From the NCBI RefSeq assembly GCF_014284255.1, contig NZ_JACOFV010000017.1, positions 1 through 64,000 of the forward strand: a stretch of DNA of 64,000 nt, read 5' to 3'. Below the pieces are notes generated by a model that worked only from the letters and a program-made list of their open reading frames with translations, was not told the DNA's origin and made no database searches. Made by a program: the position numbers and the translations under genes. Position 1 is the first letter of the stretch. Every line of letters begins with the position of its first letter. The DNA is from Cognatundibacterium jejuense (lineage in GTDB: Bacteria > Pseudomonadota > Gammaproteobacteria > Burkholderiales > Burkholderiaceae_D). Shown here piece by piece: positions 28,586 through 38,557 of this stretch.

Positions 28586-30802
28586 TTAACCCGGAGGATC
28601 GCGCAAAGCTTCAACCAAAGCGCGATCCACCACTGAAGCAGCTGATATCTGTACTGCGCCTCCACTACGAAACTGTGTCACCAACTCCTCGCTGGAAATT
28701 GAAAACGAATCGTGCCCTTGCCGATTGGTGAAAATATAGCGAGTACGTTTTGGGCTAACCCAAGCCAGCTTGAAACGTGTCGTTACGCCAGCACTGGTCG
28801 TAAAATCAACCCAAACACCGCGCTCTAACCCTTCCACCATTTGAACACATTCATCTGGAATGTGTTCATGCTGATCCTGCACATGTCGGTTTAGACGTTT
28901 TTCACTTGCCCGTTGTGCGATATTAACGGCAATTTCCAACTGACGCCGCGGAGATAACTCTAACGGCGCTCTGGCGATGGCCGCATGACGTTCGGCTAGT
29001 TTAGAGAAGAACAAAACACGTTGAGGTTCATCCCACTTAATCGCATTCAACCAGGCATTGAGCAAAGTCAGCATGGATGGCAACTTACTGACCAATTCTT
29101 TACGCTCTTCCGAACTATTTTTCGGCTTCAGGCTCCAGATCAGATCGTCCATCGTCCGCAAAGCATTTTCCAATGCATTGGGCTTTTCTTCTTTCACATT
29201 ATGAGCAATGGTTAAGATTCTGATCCATTGATCCAGCAAAAATTCTTCCAGAAAACCGGCGACCTCACCGGTTTCTACCCGAATCGCGACGTCGTTTTCG
29301 GCAAATTCGCGCGCCAGTCGCATTTTTTCTTGTTTGAGTGCCAGTGCTACCGGTTCAACAATTGATTGCTCAGCGGTTTGTTCTTCTTCTTTGAGAAAGG
29401 CCTCAAGATCAGCAACCACATCGGAAAAAAGGTCAATCTGCTGATCAAAATCCTGCTGAACTTTTTCAACTATCCCTTCTATCATCTGGAACAAAGGGTC
29501 TTCCGAACTAGCATCTCCGCTAAAAAACACGCTGGACTTAGCCAAGGTATCGATCAGAACACGTGCTGGATGGTTATCTTTAAAGAAAAAATCCTTGTCC
29601 ATCAATGCGACCTTGAGGGTCGGTATCTGTAACTGTCCGATCAAGCTTTTGATTTCGTCGGGAATACTCGTGTCGTTAAATACATAATCAAAAATACGCG
29701 CCAACAACTCAATGGTATTCTGATCGATATGCGTTAACTCAGTTGCTGACGCATTTTGTGAGAGTTGACGCAGATGAGTGCTGTCTCGCGGCGTTTCTGC
29801 AGATGCCTGAGATCGCTGCAACCCCGTCAGATAATTAAAAAACTCACGATCAATCGTTACGGTTTCAGCACTCTTCCCTCTCGTATAGGACTGCTCTTGT
29901 GGTGCATCTGACCAGCTATTGGTATCACCCAAGCTGGCACGCCCCTCAGCAAAATCACGCTCCTGATCAGCCGCATAGGTGGAGTTGAACGAGGTTTCGC
30001 GTTCATTTTTTTCGTCTTGCTTGGACACGGAAAAAATATTTCTTAATTTATTTTCCAGATACGGATCCTGCAGGTCCAGATCATTTTGACGGGTTCGCAT
30101 TAGACGTTTTTTATCTTCACGTTTAGCATTATCAATATCGACTAAAATACCTCGCTCTATCAAAGCGTCGTTCAAACCTTGATAGACGCTGTTGAGTTGC
30201 AAAAACAATTCTGGTTGCAGCAATCGCAACACCAAATGCTGAGTTTCTTTACTCGATTCAAATTCTGACCACGCTTGTGTTACTGCGGAAACAAACAATT
30301 CCGGACGAAACGGGTTTTGCGAAACACTAATTGGTGTGCGTCTCAACACATGGCCAATACGAATATTGAGCGCCACCAACTGATCAGCATTATTGACTTC
30401 GAGCGCGTTGCTCAAATTATTCGTCAACACCTTATTTTCCATCTCTTCAAAACTGACGAGTGAAAAATCCTGTCCCTCCACCGTTGCTTTCGCTTTTTTG
30501 CGTGTATTAACCACACTCACTTCTTTGGTCAAGACGGCATTAATCTGAGATGTGAGTATTTTATAAAAACTGCCTGGATTTCGTTTTAGCAACTGATATG
30601 CCAAAAAGCTGCTACCTGCTTCTTCCGGTCGTACCGTCTGGTCAGAAACCACAAACAATGCCTGCGTCAAGCGCGATGCAAATGCCTCTAGCTGCGACGA
30701 CACCAGATTCGTCGCAATCGGTACCAGACTCTGCAGCAAGAGCAAGCGACTGGAGCTAGAAAATTCACTTTTCTTAGCAGTGTTTAAAGGAATGGTGTCC
30801 AT
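28586..30802 (-). CDS. DUF1631 family protein
   Basis: 738 residues, largely helical and acidic, cytoplasmic, ending with a beta-rich PilZ-like segment (GVWVDFTTSAGVTTRFKLAWVSPKRTRYIFTN in family style). DUF1631 proteins are widespread in Betaproteobacteria and poorly characterised; the C-terminal region suggests nucleotide or c-di-GMP-related sensing, but the canonical RxxxR PilZ motif is not obvious here. It is the last gene of a leftward run EamA-qor-small membrane protein-DUF1631. Confidence 0.85.
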   Translation of the reverse strand: MDTIPLNTAKKSEFSSSSRLLLLQSLVPIATNLVSSQLEAFASRLTQALFVVSDQTVRPEEAGSSFLAYQLLKRNPGSFYKILTSQINAVLTKEVSVVNTRKKAKATVEGQDFSLVSFEEMENKVLTNNLSNALEVNNADQLVALNIRIGHVLRRTPISVSQNPFRPELFVSAVTQAWSEFESSKETQHLVLRLLQPELFLQLNSVYQGLNDALIERGILVDIDNAKREDKKRLMRTRQNDLDLQDPYLENKLRNIFSVSKQDEKNERETSFNSTYAADQERDFAEGRASLGDTNSWSDAPQEQSYTRGKSAETVTIDREFFNYLTGLQRSQASAETPRDSTHLRQLSQNASATELTHIDQNTIELLARIFDYVFNDTSIPDEIKSLIGQLQIPTLKVALMDKDFFFKDNHPARVLIDTLAKSSVFFSGDASSEDPLFQMIEGIVEKVQQDFDQQIDLFSDVVADLEAFLKEEEQTAEQSIVEPVALALKQEKMRLAREFAENDVAIRVETGEVAGFLEEFLLDQWIRILTIAHNVKEEKPNALENALRTMDDLIWSLKPKNSSEERKELVSKLPSMLTLLNAWLNAIKWDEPQRVLFFSKLAERHAAIARAPLELSPRRQLEIAVNIAQRASEKRLNRHVQDQHEHIPDECVQMVEGLERGVWVDFTTSAGVTTRFKLAWVSPKRTRYIFTNRQGHDSFSISSEELVTQFRSGGAVQISAASVVDRALVEALRDPPG

Positions 30803-30836
30803 GACTCACATTATAAAAATACAAATAAAGCAAAAA

Positions 30837-30974
30837 CTATGAGGAGTAATACGCCTCACTAGCTATCGTCACCAACACAATCAACATGACTGCGACGAGC
30901 AAGACGACGAGTAAACGACCAAACTTGGGACTTGAACTAGTACCAGTTGGTAAATCCGCGTTATTCTGAGCCAT
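30837..30974 (-). CDS. 45-residue single-span membrane protein
   Basis: M at 30974. The product has a polar N-terminus (MAQNNADLPTGTSSSPKFGR), then a hydrophobic helix LLVVLLVAVMLIVLVTIA and a short tail EAYYSS. It starts 11 nt after the qor stop and ends 34 nt before the DUF1631 start, which supports co-transcription. No family is recognised. Confidence 0.6.
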   Translation of the reverse strand: MAQNNADLPTGTSSSPKFGRLLVVLLVAVMLIVLVTIASEAYYSS

Positions 30975-30984
30975 ATCTATTGCC

Positions 30985-31959
30985 TTATGGAATTAATAAT
31001 GTAGAACCTGTTGTTTTTCGCGCTTCTAAGTCTCGGTGCGCTTGTGCAATCTCACTCAGGGGATAACGTTGGCGAATATCAATTTTGATTTTGCCACTCT
31101 CCACCATCGCAAATAAATGCGCTGCCATCATTTCCAGATCAGCACGTTTAGCGGTGTAATTCATCAGACTCGGACGTGTAATGAACAAAGAGCCGCGCGA
31201 GGCTAATTCGTTCAATGCAAATGGTGGAACTGGTCCTGAAGCGTTACCAAAACTGACCATCATCCCCAGAGGGGCGAGGCAATCCAAAGAACCTGTGAAA
31301 GTATCCTTGCCAATCGAATCATACACAACTGGCACACCTTTTCCTTCGGTAATTTCTTTCACCCGCTGAACAAAATTCTCAGTATTGTAGTTAATGACGT
31401 GAGTACAACCATGCTCTCTGGCCAGCGCTGCTTTCTCATCAGATCCAACTGTACCTATCATCGTAACGCCAATCGCCCTAGCCCACTGACAAGCAATCAA
31501 ACCAACCCCACCAGCCGCAGCATGGAATAAGATGGTTTCTCCGCCTTGCAAAGGAAAGGTTCTGTGAAACAGATATTGCACTGTCAAACCTTGCAACATC
31601 ATGGCAGCGGCAGTATCAAAAGAAATGCTATCTGGTAGTCGCACCAGATTGTCTACCGGCATGATGCGCGCCTCAGCATATGCACCTATCGGACGCCCTG
31701 CATACGCTACACGATCACCCACCGCTACATAGCTCACGCCCGCACCAATTGCCTCAACAATGCCCGCAGCCTCCATCCCCAAACCCGCCGGTAAAGTTTG
31801 CGGATATAAACCAGTTCTGAAGTAGACATCAATGTAATTCAAGCCGCAGGCTTTATGCCTTACCAATGCTTCACCTGGTCCTGGCGTGCCTAGTTCAATG
31901 TCCTCATACCGCATCACGTCCGGACCACCTACCTCTAACATTCTGACTGCTTTTACCAT
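30985..31959 (-). CDS. qor: NADPH:quinone oxidoreductase
   Basis: 324 residues, zeta-crystallin/Qor subgroup of the medium-chain dehydrogenases without catalytic zinc. N-terminal GroES-like fold (RHKACGLNYIDVYFRTGLYPQ, GMEAAGIVEAIG), nucleotide-binding motif HAAAGGVGLIACQWA at about 148-162, and the SDEKAALAREHG NADPH-specificity region. It reduces quinones with NADPH in the cytosol. It is 22 nt downstream of the EamA transporter gene. Confidence 0.92.
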   Translation of the reverse strand: MVKAVRMLEVGGPDVMRYEDIELGTPGPGEALVRHKACGLNYIDVYFRTGLYPQTLPAGLGMEAAGIVEAIGAGVSYVAVGDRVAYAGRPIGAYAEARIMPVDNLVRLPDSISFDTAAAMMLQGLTVQYLFHRTFPLQGGETILFHAAAGGVGLIACQWARAIGVTMIGTVGSDEKAALAREHGCTHVINYNTENFVQRVKEITEGKGVPVVYDSIGKDTFTGSLDCLAPLGMMVSFGNASGPVPPFALNELASRGSLFITRPSLMNYTAKRADLEMMAAHLFAMVESGKIKIDIRQRYPLSEIAQAHRDLEARKTTGSTLLIP

Positions 31960-31981
31960 CTCCGCCCCTTTTAGCCATTTG

Positions 31982-32893
31982 TTACGACTTCTTTTTCGAT
32001 AACAAGTACATCCCTCCCATTACCAAAGCTGTACCGCCCAATTGCCACGTCGTAATCGCTTCATTAAGAAAAAATGCACCCAAAAATAGGGTTGAAACTG
32101 GTCCTATCATCCCCGCTTGTGAAGCGGTCGCAGCGCCAATGCGCTTTACGGCGATCATGGTCATAAAAACCGGCAATACCGTACAAAACACGGCATTAAT
32201 CAAAGACAGCCAATAAACTTCAAGCGGTTGGATCAACATAGAAACAGGGCGCAATAGAAAAAATTGCCCGACACAAGCGGCACTGGAAACGCACATAGCG
32301 TATGACACCAGTCTTAGCGAGCCAATCTTCGTCACCATTTGACCCGATTGGATCAAATACACAGCGTAGGATATTGCCGCCCCGAGCACCATGGCTGATC
32401 CTAGCAAGACCTTATCACCACCAAATTTCAGATCATGCAAAAAGACTAAAACAATACCAAAATAACTAACCAGCAAAGCTGCTAGTTCCAGTGTAGACAC
32501 TTTTCGTTTAAAAAATAGCGCTGACATGATTAAAACAAACGAGGGCGTTAAAAATAAAATCAAGCGCTCTAAGCCTGCCGTAATGTATTGCAATCCCAAA
32601 AAATCCAAAAATGATGATAAATAATAACCAATCAAGCCAAGAGCAATCAAACGCCAACGCTCTGATTTAACTAAGGGTGGTGATTTGCTCATCTGCCATA
32701 CAGCGATGACAGCAAACAATGGAAAAGAAAATGCCATACGAAAGCCGATTAGAGTCACGGCATCGACGTGGTAACGATAAATCAGCTTGGCAACAATGGC
32801 CTTGGTTGAAAATAAAATAGCACCAGTCAGGGCAATCAGTAAGCCGCCAAGATAATGCTGACGCGAAAAAGAGGGAGTGGATTGTACGTTCAT
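31982..32893 (-). CDS. EamA/DMT-superfamily transporter
   Basis: 303 residues from ATG 32893 (a TTG nine codons earlier is the alternative). Ten hydrophobic segments in two EamA repeats: first GGLLIALTGAILFSTKAIVAKLIYRY, second from about 165 (LLGSAMVLGAAISYAVYLI), closing with GTALVMGGMYLLSKKKS. An inner-membrane exporter or permease of unknown substrate; the first gene of the leftward operon with qor. Confidence 0.9.
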   Translation of the reverse strand: MNVQSTPSFSRQHYLGGLLIALTGAILFSTKAIVAKLIYRYHVDAVTLIGFRMAFSFPLFAVIAVWQMSKSPPLVKSERWRLIALGLIGYYLSSFLDFLGLQYITAGLERLILFLTPSFVLIMSALFFKRKVSTLELAALLVSYFGIVLVFLHDLKFGGDKVLLGSAMVLGAAISYAVYLIQSGQMVTKIGSLRLVSYAMCVSSAACVGQFFLLRPVSMLIQPLEVYWLSLINAVFCTVLPVFMTMIAVKRIGAATASQAGMIGPVSTLFLGAFFLNEAITTWQLGGTALVMGGMYLLSKKKS

Positions 32894-33118
32894 GGACGCA
32901 ATTGTAAGGTGATATTTCAAAAACAGATTTAATTACAAAAAATGTTAATTAAATGCTCAAGATCAACAAAAAATAGTTGTTGAATTTCCGCCAGGAAAAG
33001 ATATAACAATTCATTACAAATCTTGGGGAAAAACCACCTTGAATGTGACTTTGCTTAACGATTTACAAATGTCAGTTTGCTTACAATTTGTGTTTCTTTT
33101 ACAACTAGCAAAACCACC
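32894..33118. other. Divergent intergenic region before yebC
   Basis: AT-rich stretch forming part of a 657-bp gap between the EamA gene and yebC. It presumably carries the EamA promoter; nothing else is recognised apart from the doubtful 58-codon frame at 33119. Confidence 0.4.
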
Positions 33119-33295
33119 ATGGAAATGTATTCTCCTCGCCTACAGTTCGCTGAAAATGCAAGACCGCGCCCAAAACTCGCCAATAAAGCCACGCCGGGGT
33201 CGATTGGTACGATCGTACATTTTCAAAGTGAAAACTCAGACAATCAATTACGGCAGCTGTTTCAACGCTTATTCAAAAACGAACCATCAGCCTAA
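33119..33295 (+). CDS. Possible 58-residue protein (doubtful)
   Basis: An ATG at 33119 opens a 58-codon frame with SPRLQFAENARPRPKLAN and a C-terminal QLRQLFQRLFKNEPSA amphipathic stretch. No strong RBS is present (ACCACC only). Composition is more protein-like than the alternative frames, but there is no family support. Confidence 0.3.
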   Translation: MEMYSPRLQFAENARPRPKLANKATPGSIGTIVHFQSENSDNQLRQLFQRLFKNEPSA

Positions 33296-33550
33296 ACTAG
33301 CTCTCAAATTAATTAATCTGACAAATAAATCATTTCCATCGAAAACTGATGACGATGAATTCCCGGTCTTAATTCCGTCATTCACAGCAGCTCAAATTTT
33401 TTATGTATAGCAAAGCTCAAACTTAAAGGTATTGATTTCAAGAATTTCTGCAGTGCCAATATGGTAAAATGCTGGTCTTCAATATCAAACTAAGCCAGGC
33501 AAAACTGCCACCTCAAGGGTGCATTGTTGCCGATTCAGGAAAGAGCGATC

Positions 33551-34276
33551 ATGGCAGGACATAGTAAATGGGCCAATATTAAGCATAAAAAAGCGGCGAC
33601 TGATGCAAAACGCGGCAAAATCTGGACCCGTCTGATTAAAGAAATTACCGTTGCTGCCCGTATGGGCGGTGAAGATGTCGACTCCAACCCACGTTTGCGG
33701 CTCGCAGTGGATAAGGCAGCCGACGCCAATATGCCTAAAGAAAACGTGACCCGTGCGATCCAACGCGGTGCAGGCACATTAGAAGGCGCAAATTACGAAG
33801 AAGTTCGCTATGAAGGTTATGGTATCGGTGGTGCTGCGCTGATCGTCGACTGCATGACTGATAATCGCGTCCGTACTGTGGCTGAAGTCCGCCACGCTTT
33901 CAACAAATACGGCGGCAATATGGGTACAGAAGGCTCGGTTGCTTTCATGTTCAAACATTGCGGACAGATGTTATTTGCACCAGGCACCAATGAAGACGCT
34001 CTAATGGAAGCCGCGCTCGAAGCTGGTGCTGACGACGTTATTACGGATGACGAGGGCGGTATCGAAGTCTTGTGCGCACCTTTTAGCTTATCGGATATCC
34101 GTTCAGCGTTAGAAGCCGCAGGCTTCAAACCTGAAGTCGCCGAAGTCCTCATGAAACCAGATGCAGAAACCGTATTCACTGGCGAAGACGCCATCAAAAT
34201 GCAAAAATTGCTGGACGCGCTGGAAAATCTGGACGACGTACAAGACATTTATACCAACGCCATCGTAGAAGAATAA
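33551..34276 (+). CDS. yebC: YebC/PmpR-family protein
   Basis: 241 residues, starting with the invariant [23 protein letters not shown]. Members bind DNA and/or help ribosomes through polyproline stretches. Three-domain layout of normal length, with acidic C-terminal domain. AGGAAAGAG precedes the ATG. First gene of the conserved run into purD, 1 nt downstream. Confidence 0.97.
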   Translation: MAGHSKWANIKHKKAATDAKRGKIWTRLIKEITVAARMGGEDVDSNPRLRLAVDKAADANMPKENVTRAIQRGAGTLEGANYEEVRYEGYGIGGAALIVDCMTDNRVRTVAEVRHAFNKYGGNMGTEGSVAFMFKHCGQMLFAPGTNEDALMEAALEAGADDVITDDEGGIEVLCAPFSLSDIRSALEAAGFKPEVAEVLMKPDAETVFTGEDAIKMQKLLDALENLDDVQDIYTNAIVEE

Positions 34277-34277
34277 T

Positions 34278-35552
34278 ATGAAAATTCTCGTTGTCGGCTC
34301 GGGTGGCCGTGAACACGCACTCGCCTGGAAACTGGCTCAATCAGAACGCGTACAAACCATTTTTGTCGCACCGGGTAATGGCGGTACTGCCAGTGATATC
34401 CGGCTCAAAAATATCAACATTACCGATCCGGTCACATTGGCGGATTTTGTTGAGCAAGAGCACATAGGCTTAACCGTGGTTGGCCCGGAAGTGCCACTGG
34501 CGGCCGGCATCGTGAATATTTTCCGCGATCGTGGTTTGAAAATTTTTGGCCCATCCAAAGAAGCTGCGCAATTAGAAAGCTCTAAGGATTTCGCCAAAGC
34601 GTTCATGAAAAAACATGCGATTCCGACGGCGGAATATCAGACTTTTTCAGATTTGCAAGCGGCACATGATTACATCGACGCCAAAGGCGCGCCTATCGTG
34701 ATCAAAGCGGATGGCTTAGCGGCTGGAAAAGGCGTCGTCGTTGCCATGACGCTGGCTGAAGCGCATGATGCGGTCGACATGATGTTGTCTGACAACAAGC
34801 TAGGCGATGCGGGTGCGCGCGTTGTCATCGAAGAATTTTTGGTCGGTGAAGAAGCCAGTTTCATCGTGATGGTCGATGGCAAAAATATCTTGCCGCTGGC
34901 GACCAGCCAGGATCATAAACGTCTGCTCGACAATGACGAAGGTCCAAATACCGGTGGAATGGGCGCCTACTCCCCTGCCCCTATCGTCACGCCACAGCTA
35001 CATGCCCGCGTAATGCGCGAGATCATTGACCCGACAGTACAAGGCATGGCAAAGGATGGTATCGTCTTTACTGGCTTCCTCTATGCAGGTCTGATGATCG
35101 ATGAGCACGGCAATCCTAAGACACTGGAATTTAACTGCCGCATGGGCGACCCTGAGACACAGCCTATTATGGCGCGTTTGAAAACCGACTTATTGCACGT
35201 GATGGAACATGCCGTCAATGGCACGCTCGACACAGTAGAGTTGGAATGGGACAGGCGCACAGCAATGGGCGTGGTCATGGCTGCGGCGGGTTATCCAGAT
35301 ACACCACGCAAAGGCGATAAGATTACCGGTATTCCGGCAGAAACTTCGGACAGCATGACGTTTCATGCAGGCACCGTATTAAACGAAAAAACCTTGCTGT
35401 CGAACGGCGGCCGTGTTTTGTGCGTAGTTGGATTGGGTGACACTGTCAAGCTGGCGCAAAAACATGCGTATGATGTCGTGGAAAAAATCCACTTTGACGG
35501 CGCACAATACCGTCACGATATTGGCTGGCGTGCACTCAACAGAAAGCACTAA
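34278..35552 (+). CDS. purD: Phosphoribosylamine-glycine ligase
   Basis: 424 residues, ATP-grasp enzyme of purine synthesis (phosphoribosylamine + glycine + ATP to GAR). The N-terminal MKILVVGSGGREHALAWKLA is diagnostic; the ATP-grasp region has PIVIKADGLAAGKGVV and VIEEFLVGEEASF, and metal-binding ETQPIMARLK. It follows yebC with one base between stop and start. Confidence 0.98.
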   Translation: MKILVVGSGGREHALAWKLAQSERVQTIFVAPGNGGTASDIRLKNINITDPVTLADFVEQEHIGLTVVGPEVPLAAGIVNIFRDRGLKIFGPSKEAAQLESSKDFAKAFMKKHAIPTAEYQTFSDLQAAHDYIDAKGAPIVIKADGLAAGKGVVVAMTLAEAHDAVDMMLSDNKLGDAGARVVIEEFLVGEEASFIVMVDGKNILPLATSQDHKRLLDNDEGPNTGGMGAYSPAPIVTPQLHARVMREIIDPTVQGMAKDGIVFTGFLYAGLMIDEHGNPKTLEFNCRMGDPETQPIMARLKTDLLHVMEHAVNGTLDTVELEWDRRTAMGVVMAAAGYPDTPRKGDKITGIPAETSDSMTFHAGTVLNEKTLLSNGGRVLCVVGLGDTVKLAQKHAYDVVEKIHFDGAQYRHDIGWRALNRKH

Positions 35553-35599
35553 GCTTTAACATCAATGAGCTTTTCGGCTCAAGTCCTGTACAATAATGG

Positions 35600-35620
35600 G
35601 GGCTGGACTGTGTCCAGCCC
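35600..35620 (+). promoter_or_regulatory. Hairpin in the hemF leader
   Basis: Perfect 9-bp stem GGGCTGGAC/GTCCAGCCC with a 3-nt loop, 7 nt downstream of a TACAAT (35588-35593) that could be a -10 box. It is followed by GTCTTGCTTTTT, so it may instead be a weak terminator for purD or a 5' stabilising stem of the hemF mRNA. Confidence 0.5.
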
Positions 35621-35647
35621 GTCTTGCTTTTTAATGAAGGCAACAGA

Positions 35648-36547
35648 ATGACGGATACACAAGCTGTTAAAAATTACTTTTTATCTCTACAAGCGAGCAT
35701 CGTTGCGTCGCTGGAAGAAGTTGATGGTAAACAATTTTTAACCGATAGCTGGGAACGCCCTGAAGGTGGCGGCGGAATTTCCCGCGTAATTGAAGAAGGA
35801 CAGGTATTTGAACGCGGCGGCGTTAATTTTTCCCACGTTATGGGGAATAATTTACCACCATCAGCCGCTGCCAGCCGTCCTGAATTAGCTGGCAGAAGAT
35901 GGGAAGCCATGGGTGTTTCGCTGGTGTTACACCCGCGCAATCCTTATGCACCAACAGTACACATGAATGTGCGCTTCTTCATCACCCATGCGGAAGGACA
36001 AGAACCCGTATGGTGGTTCGGTGGAGGCATGGACTTAACACCGTATTATGGTTTTGAAGAAGACGCACGACATTTTCATCGAACTTGCAAAGATGCCGTT
36101 TCACCTTTTGGCGCAGACTTACATCCGCGCTTTAAAAAATGGTGCGATGAGTACTTTTACCTCAAGCACCGCAAAGAAGCTCGCGGTGTAGGTGGTATTT
36201 TTTATGATGATTTTAATGAACTCGATTTTGCCAGTAGCTTTGCGATGACGCGGGCAGTTGGTGATGCTTTTGTGCCAGCCTATCGCCCTATTCTTGAAAA
36301 GCGTCACGCACTAGTCTATGGTGAACAAGAGCGTGATTTCCAGGCGTATCGACGCGGGCGCTATGTAGAATTTAATCTGGTGTTTGATCGCGGCACGCAT
36401 TTTGGCCTGCAATCAGGCGGCAGAACCGAATCCATCCTGATGTCGATGCCACCGATTGTTAAATGGCGCTACAACTGGACACCAGTGGCTGATAGTGCAG
36501 AAGCAAAGTTAGCAAGCGATTTTCTGGCGCACCGGGAATGGGTATAA
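35648..36547 (+). CDS. hemF: Coproporphyrinogen III oxidase, aerobic
   Basis: 299 residues from ATG 35648 (AAGG upstream). Oxygen-dependent decarboxylation of coproporphyrinogen III in haem synthesis, cytosolic. Signatures: [24 protein letters not shown] style N-terminal region, [60 protein letters not shown]. The stop overlaps nadD by 10 nt. Confidence 0.98.
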   Translation: MTDTQAVKNYFLSLQASIVASLEEVDGKQFLTDSWERPEGGGGISRVIEEGQVFERGGVNFSHVMGNNLPPSAAASRPELAGRRWEAMGVSLVLHPRNPYAPTVHMNVRFFITHAEGQEPVWWFGGGMDLTPYYGFEEDARHFHRTCKDAVSPFGADLHPRFKKWCDEYFYLKHRKEARGVGGIFYDDFNELDFASSFAMTRAVGDAFVPAYRPILEKRHALVYGEQERDFQAYRRGRYVEFNLVFDRGTHFGLQSGGRTESILMSMPPIVKWRYNWTPVADSAEAKLASDFLAHREWV

Positions 36548-37209
36548 GTAATATTAAAACACGTTGTGTGCTTGTATTGGGTGGTAGTTTTGACCCGGTA
36601 CACATAGGACACATCGCCTTAGCGAGCAGCCTGACACAACTGCTCAAGCCGGATGAATTACGTATCATCCCAGCTGGGCAACCGTGGCAAAAAAACGCTC
36701 TGACGGCTACATCAGAGCAAAGAGTCAGTATGCTAAAACTGGCTTTTGAAAATTGGACAGACTGCCCCCTTTATATTGACGAGCAGGAAATCCGACGCGC
36801 AGAACGACAGCAAAGCAGTTACACCATTGATACACTCAGACAACTGCGTGCCGAACTAGGAGCAGAAACGTCGCTGAACTTTGCGATGGGAGCAGATCAG
36901 CTATTGAATCTGCATACCTGGCATCAATGGCGTGATTTATTCGAGGTAGCTAATTTATGTGCTGCGGCACGACCCGGATATAGTTTAAAGATAGCTTCAC
37001 AAGACGTCGCTAAAGAATGGCAAGACCGGCTCATGAATGGTAAGGAATTACGATCCAGATCGCACGGAGGAACCGCTTTGGAACCCGAGTTAGCGATCGA
37101 TGTGTCAGCAACCCGACTGCGCACTGAATTAAAACAGCATAACCCGACAATGAGATTGCTAGTCCCTCACAAGGTGCTAGACTACATACAACAACATTCA
37201 ATTTATTAA
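36538..37209 (+). CDS. nadD: Nicotinate-nucleotide adenylyltransferase
   Basis: 223 residues. Nucleotidyltransferase motif [18 protein letters not shown] at about 11-28 and ISVSATRLR-type motif ([11 protein letters not shown]) near 190. It makes deamido-NAD from NaMN and ATP. It overlaps the hemF end and is followed by rsfS 4 nt later, so nadD-rsfS are coupled. Confidence 0.97.
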   Translation: MGISNIKTRCVLVLGGSFDPVHIGHIALASSLTQLLKPDELRIIPAGQPWQKNALTATSEQRVSMLKLAFENWTDCPLYIDEQEIRRAERQQSSYTIDTLRQLRAELGAETSLNFAMGADQLLNLHTWHQWRDLFEVANLCAAARPGYSLKIASQDVAKEWQDRLMNGKELRSRSHGGTALEPELAIDVSATRLRTELKQHNPTMRLLVPHKVLDYIQQHSIY

Positions 37210-37213
37210 AAAA

Positions 37214-37915
37214 ATGGATATCAAAAAATTACAAACTCTGGTCGTTGACGCTTTGGAAGATGTAAAAGGTCAAGACATACAACTGTTCGATACTACCCAC
37301 CTGACTAGCTTATTTGACCGCGTTCTGGTCGCGTCTGGTACTTCAAACCGTCAAACTAAGGCATTGGCTGCATCAGTTCGCGATAAAGTCAAAGAAGCCG
37401 GCGGCAACATCGTCAGCGTCGAAGGTGAAACCACAGGCGAATGGGTACTGGTCGATCTGGGTGATATGGTTGTCCATATCATGCAACCAGCTATCCGCGC
37501 TTACTATCGTTTAGAAGAGCTGTGGGGCGATAAGCCTGTTAAATTAGGCGCTGAAAAACGTACGTCCAAACGCACAGCTGCCGAGCCAGCCGAAACAGAG
37601 AAGCCAAAACGTGCTCCACGCAAAGCAACTGGCAAAGCCGCACCGCTGGAAGTGACACATGACATGATGGCGATTCAGACAACGCTAGATGATGAAAAGA
37701 AACCAGCCCGCAAACCACGCGCATCCAAAGCAGTCGATGGTGATGCAAAACCAGCACGCAAGCCAGCGACACGCAAAGCAGCAGATGGTAGCGCCGCCAA
37801 ACCAGCCAAAATACCTACTGGTGGTCGTGTGAAAGTTGCGGCAACTAAAACCGCTACTGCTTCCGCAAAGCAAGCTGCAGCAAAACGTCCGGCACGTAAG
37901 AAAGTAGCTGAATAA
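37214..37915 (+). CDS. rsfS: Ribosomal silencing factor RsfS with long basic tail
   Basis: 233 residues. The RsfS domain is residues 1-110 (MDIKKLQTLVVDALEDVKGQDI, SLFDRVLVASGTSNRQTKALA, EWVLVDLGDMVVHIMQPAIRAYYRLEELW). It binds ribosomal protein uL14 and blocks subunit joining in starvation. Residues 115-233 are an Ala/Lys/Pro/Arg-rich extension with repeated KPARKP and TRKAADG units, roughly doubling the normal length of the family; it is probably disordered and nucleic-acid binding. Confidence 0.95.
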   Translation: MDIKKLQTLVVDALEDVKGQDIQLFDTTHLTSLFDRVLVASGTSNRQTKALAASVRDKVKEAGGNIVSVEGETTGEWVLVDLGDMVVHIMQPAIRAYYRLEELWGDKPVKLGAEKRTSKRTAAEPAETEKPKRAPRKATGKAAPLEVTHDMMAIQTTLDDEKKPARKPRASKAVDGDAKPARKPATRKAADGSAAKPAKIPTGGRVKVAATKTATASAKQAAAKRPARKKVAE

Positions 37916-37950
37916 GCGACGCAATAAATACTGCGTTCATGCTAAGTAGA

Positions 37951-37983
37951 AAGCAAATGGCTGCCTCGTGCAGCCATTTGCTT
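37951..37983. terminator. Perfect hairpin between rsfS and rlmH
   Basis: A 14-bp perfect stem AAGCAAATGGCTGC/GCAGCCATTTGCTT with a 5-nt loop. No T-run follows on the + strand, so it may be a processing/attenuation site rather than a classical terminator. Confidence 0.6.
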
Positions 37984-38057
37984 GACTGGCGCTATACTTA
38001 TCGTGGTCAGGTCATTTCGATTTATTCATCATACAGATTTTTATTTAAAGTATTACC

Positions 38058-38528
38058 ATGCAACTCATCATCGCCGCTGTCGGCCATAAAATGCCAGACT
38101 GGATAGAAATTGCCTTTCAGGAATATGCCAAGCGTATGCCGCCTGAAATTCGCATTCATCTAAAAGAAATTAAACCAGTCGAACGCTCCGGCAGCAAGAC
38201 CGCTGAGACGGTAATGGCTTTAGAACGCGCCAAAATTGAAGCAGTCATTCCCAAAAATGCGCGCGTGATTGCACTTGATGAACGTGGTAAAGATTGGACA
38301 AGCGTCGCCTTATCCCAAAATTTAAATAACTGGCAGCAAGATGGTCGTGACGTGGTATTTGTCATTGGTGGTGCAGATGGCCTGGATGCTGGTTTCAAAG
38401 CAAATGCTGATGGCCTGATACGGATTTCCAGCTTAACTTTGCCACATGGAATGGTCAGAGTCATCCTTGCTGAACAACTGTACCGCGCCTGGACAATCAC
38501 CCAGAATCATCCGTATCATCGAGTATAA
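38058..38528 (+). CDS. rlmH: 23S rRNA (pseudouridine1915-N3)-methyltransferase
   Basis: 156 residues, SPOUT fold. Family segments: [39 protein letters not shown] (SAM-binding knot) and [22 protein letters not shown], ending HPYHRV. It methylates pseudouridine 1915 of 23S rRNA on the 70S ribosome. Confidence 0.97.
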   Translation: MQLIIAAVGHKMPDWIEIAFQEYAKRMPPEIRIHLKEIKPVERSGSKTAETVMALERAKIEAVIPKNARVIALDERGKDWTSVALSQNLNNWQQDGRDVVFVIGGADGLDAGFKANADGLIRISSLTLPHGMVRVILAEQLYRAWTITQNHPYHRV

Positions 38529-38557
38529 ATACAAAATAAATACAAAATTACATCGAT

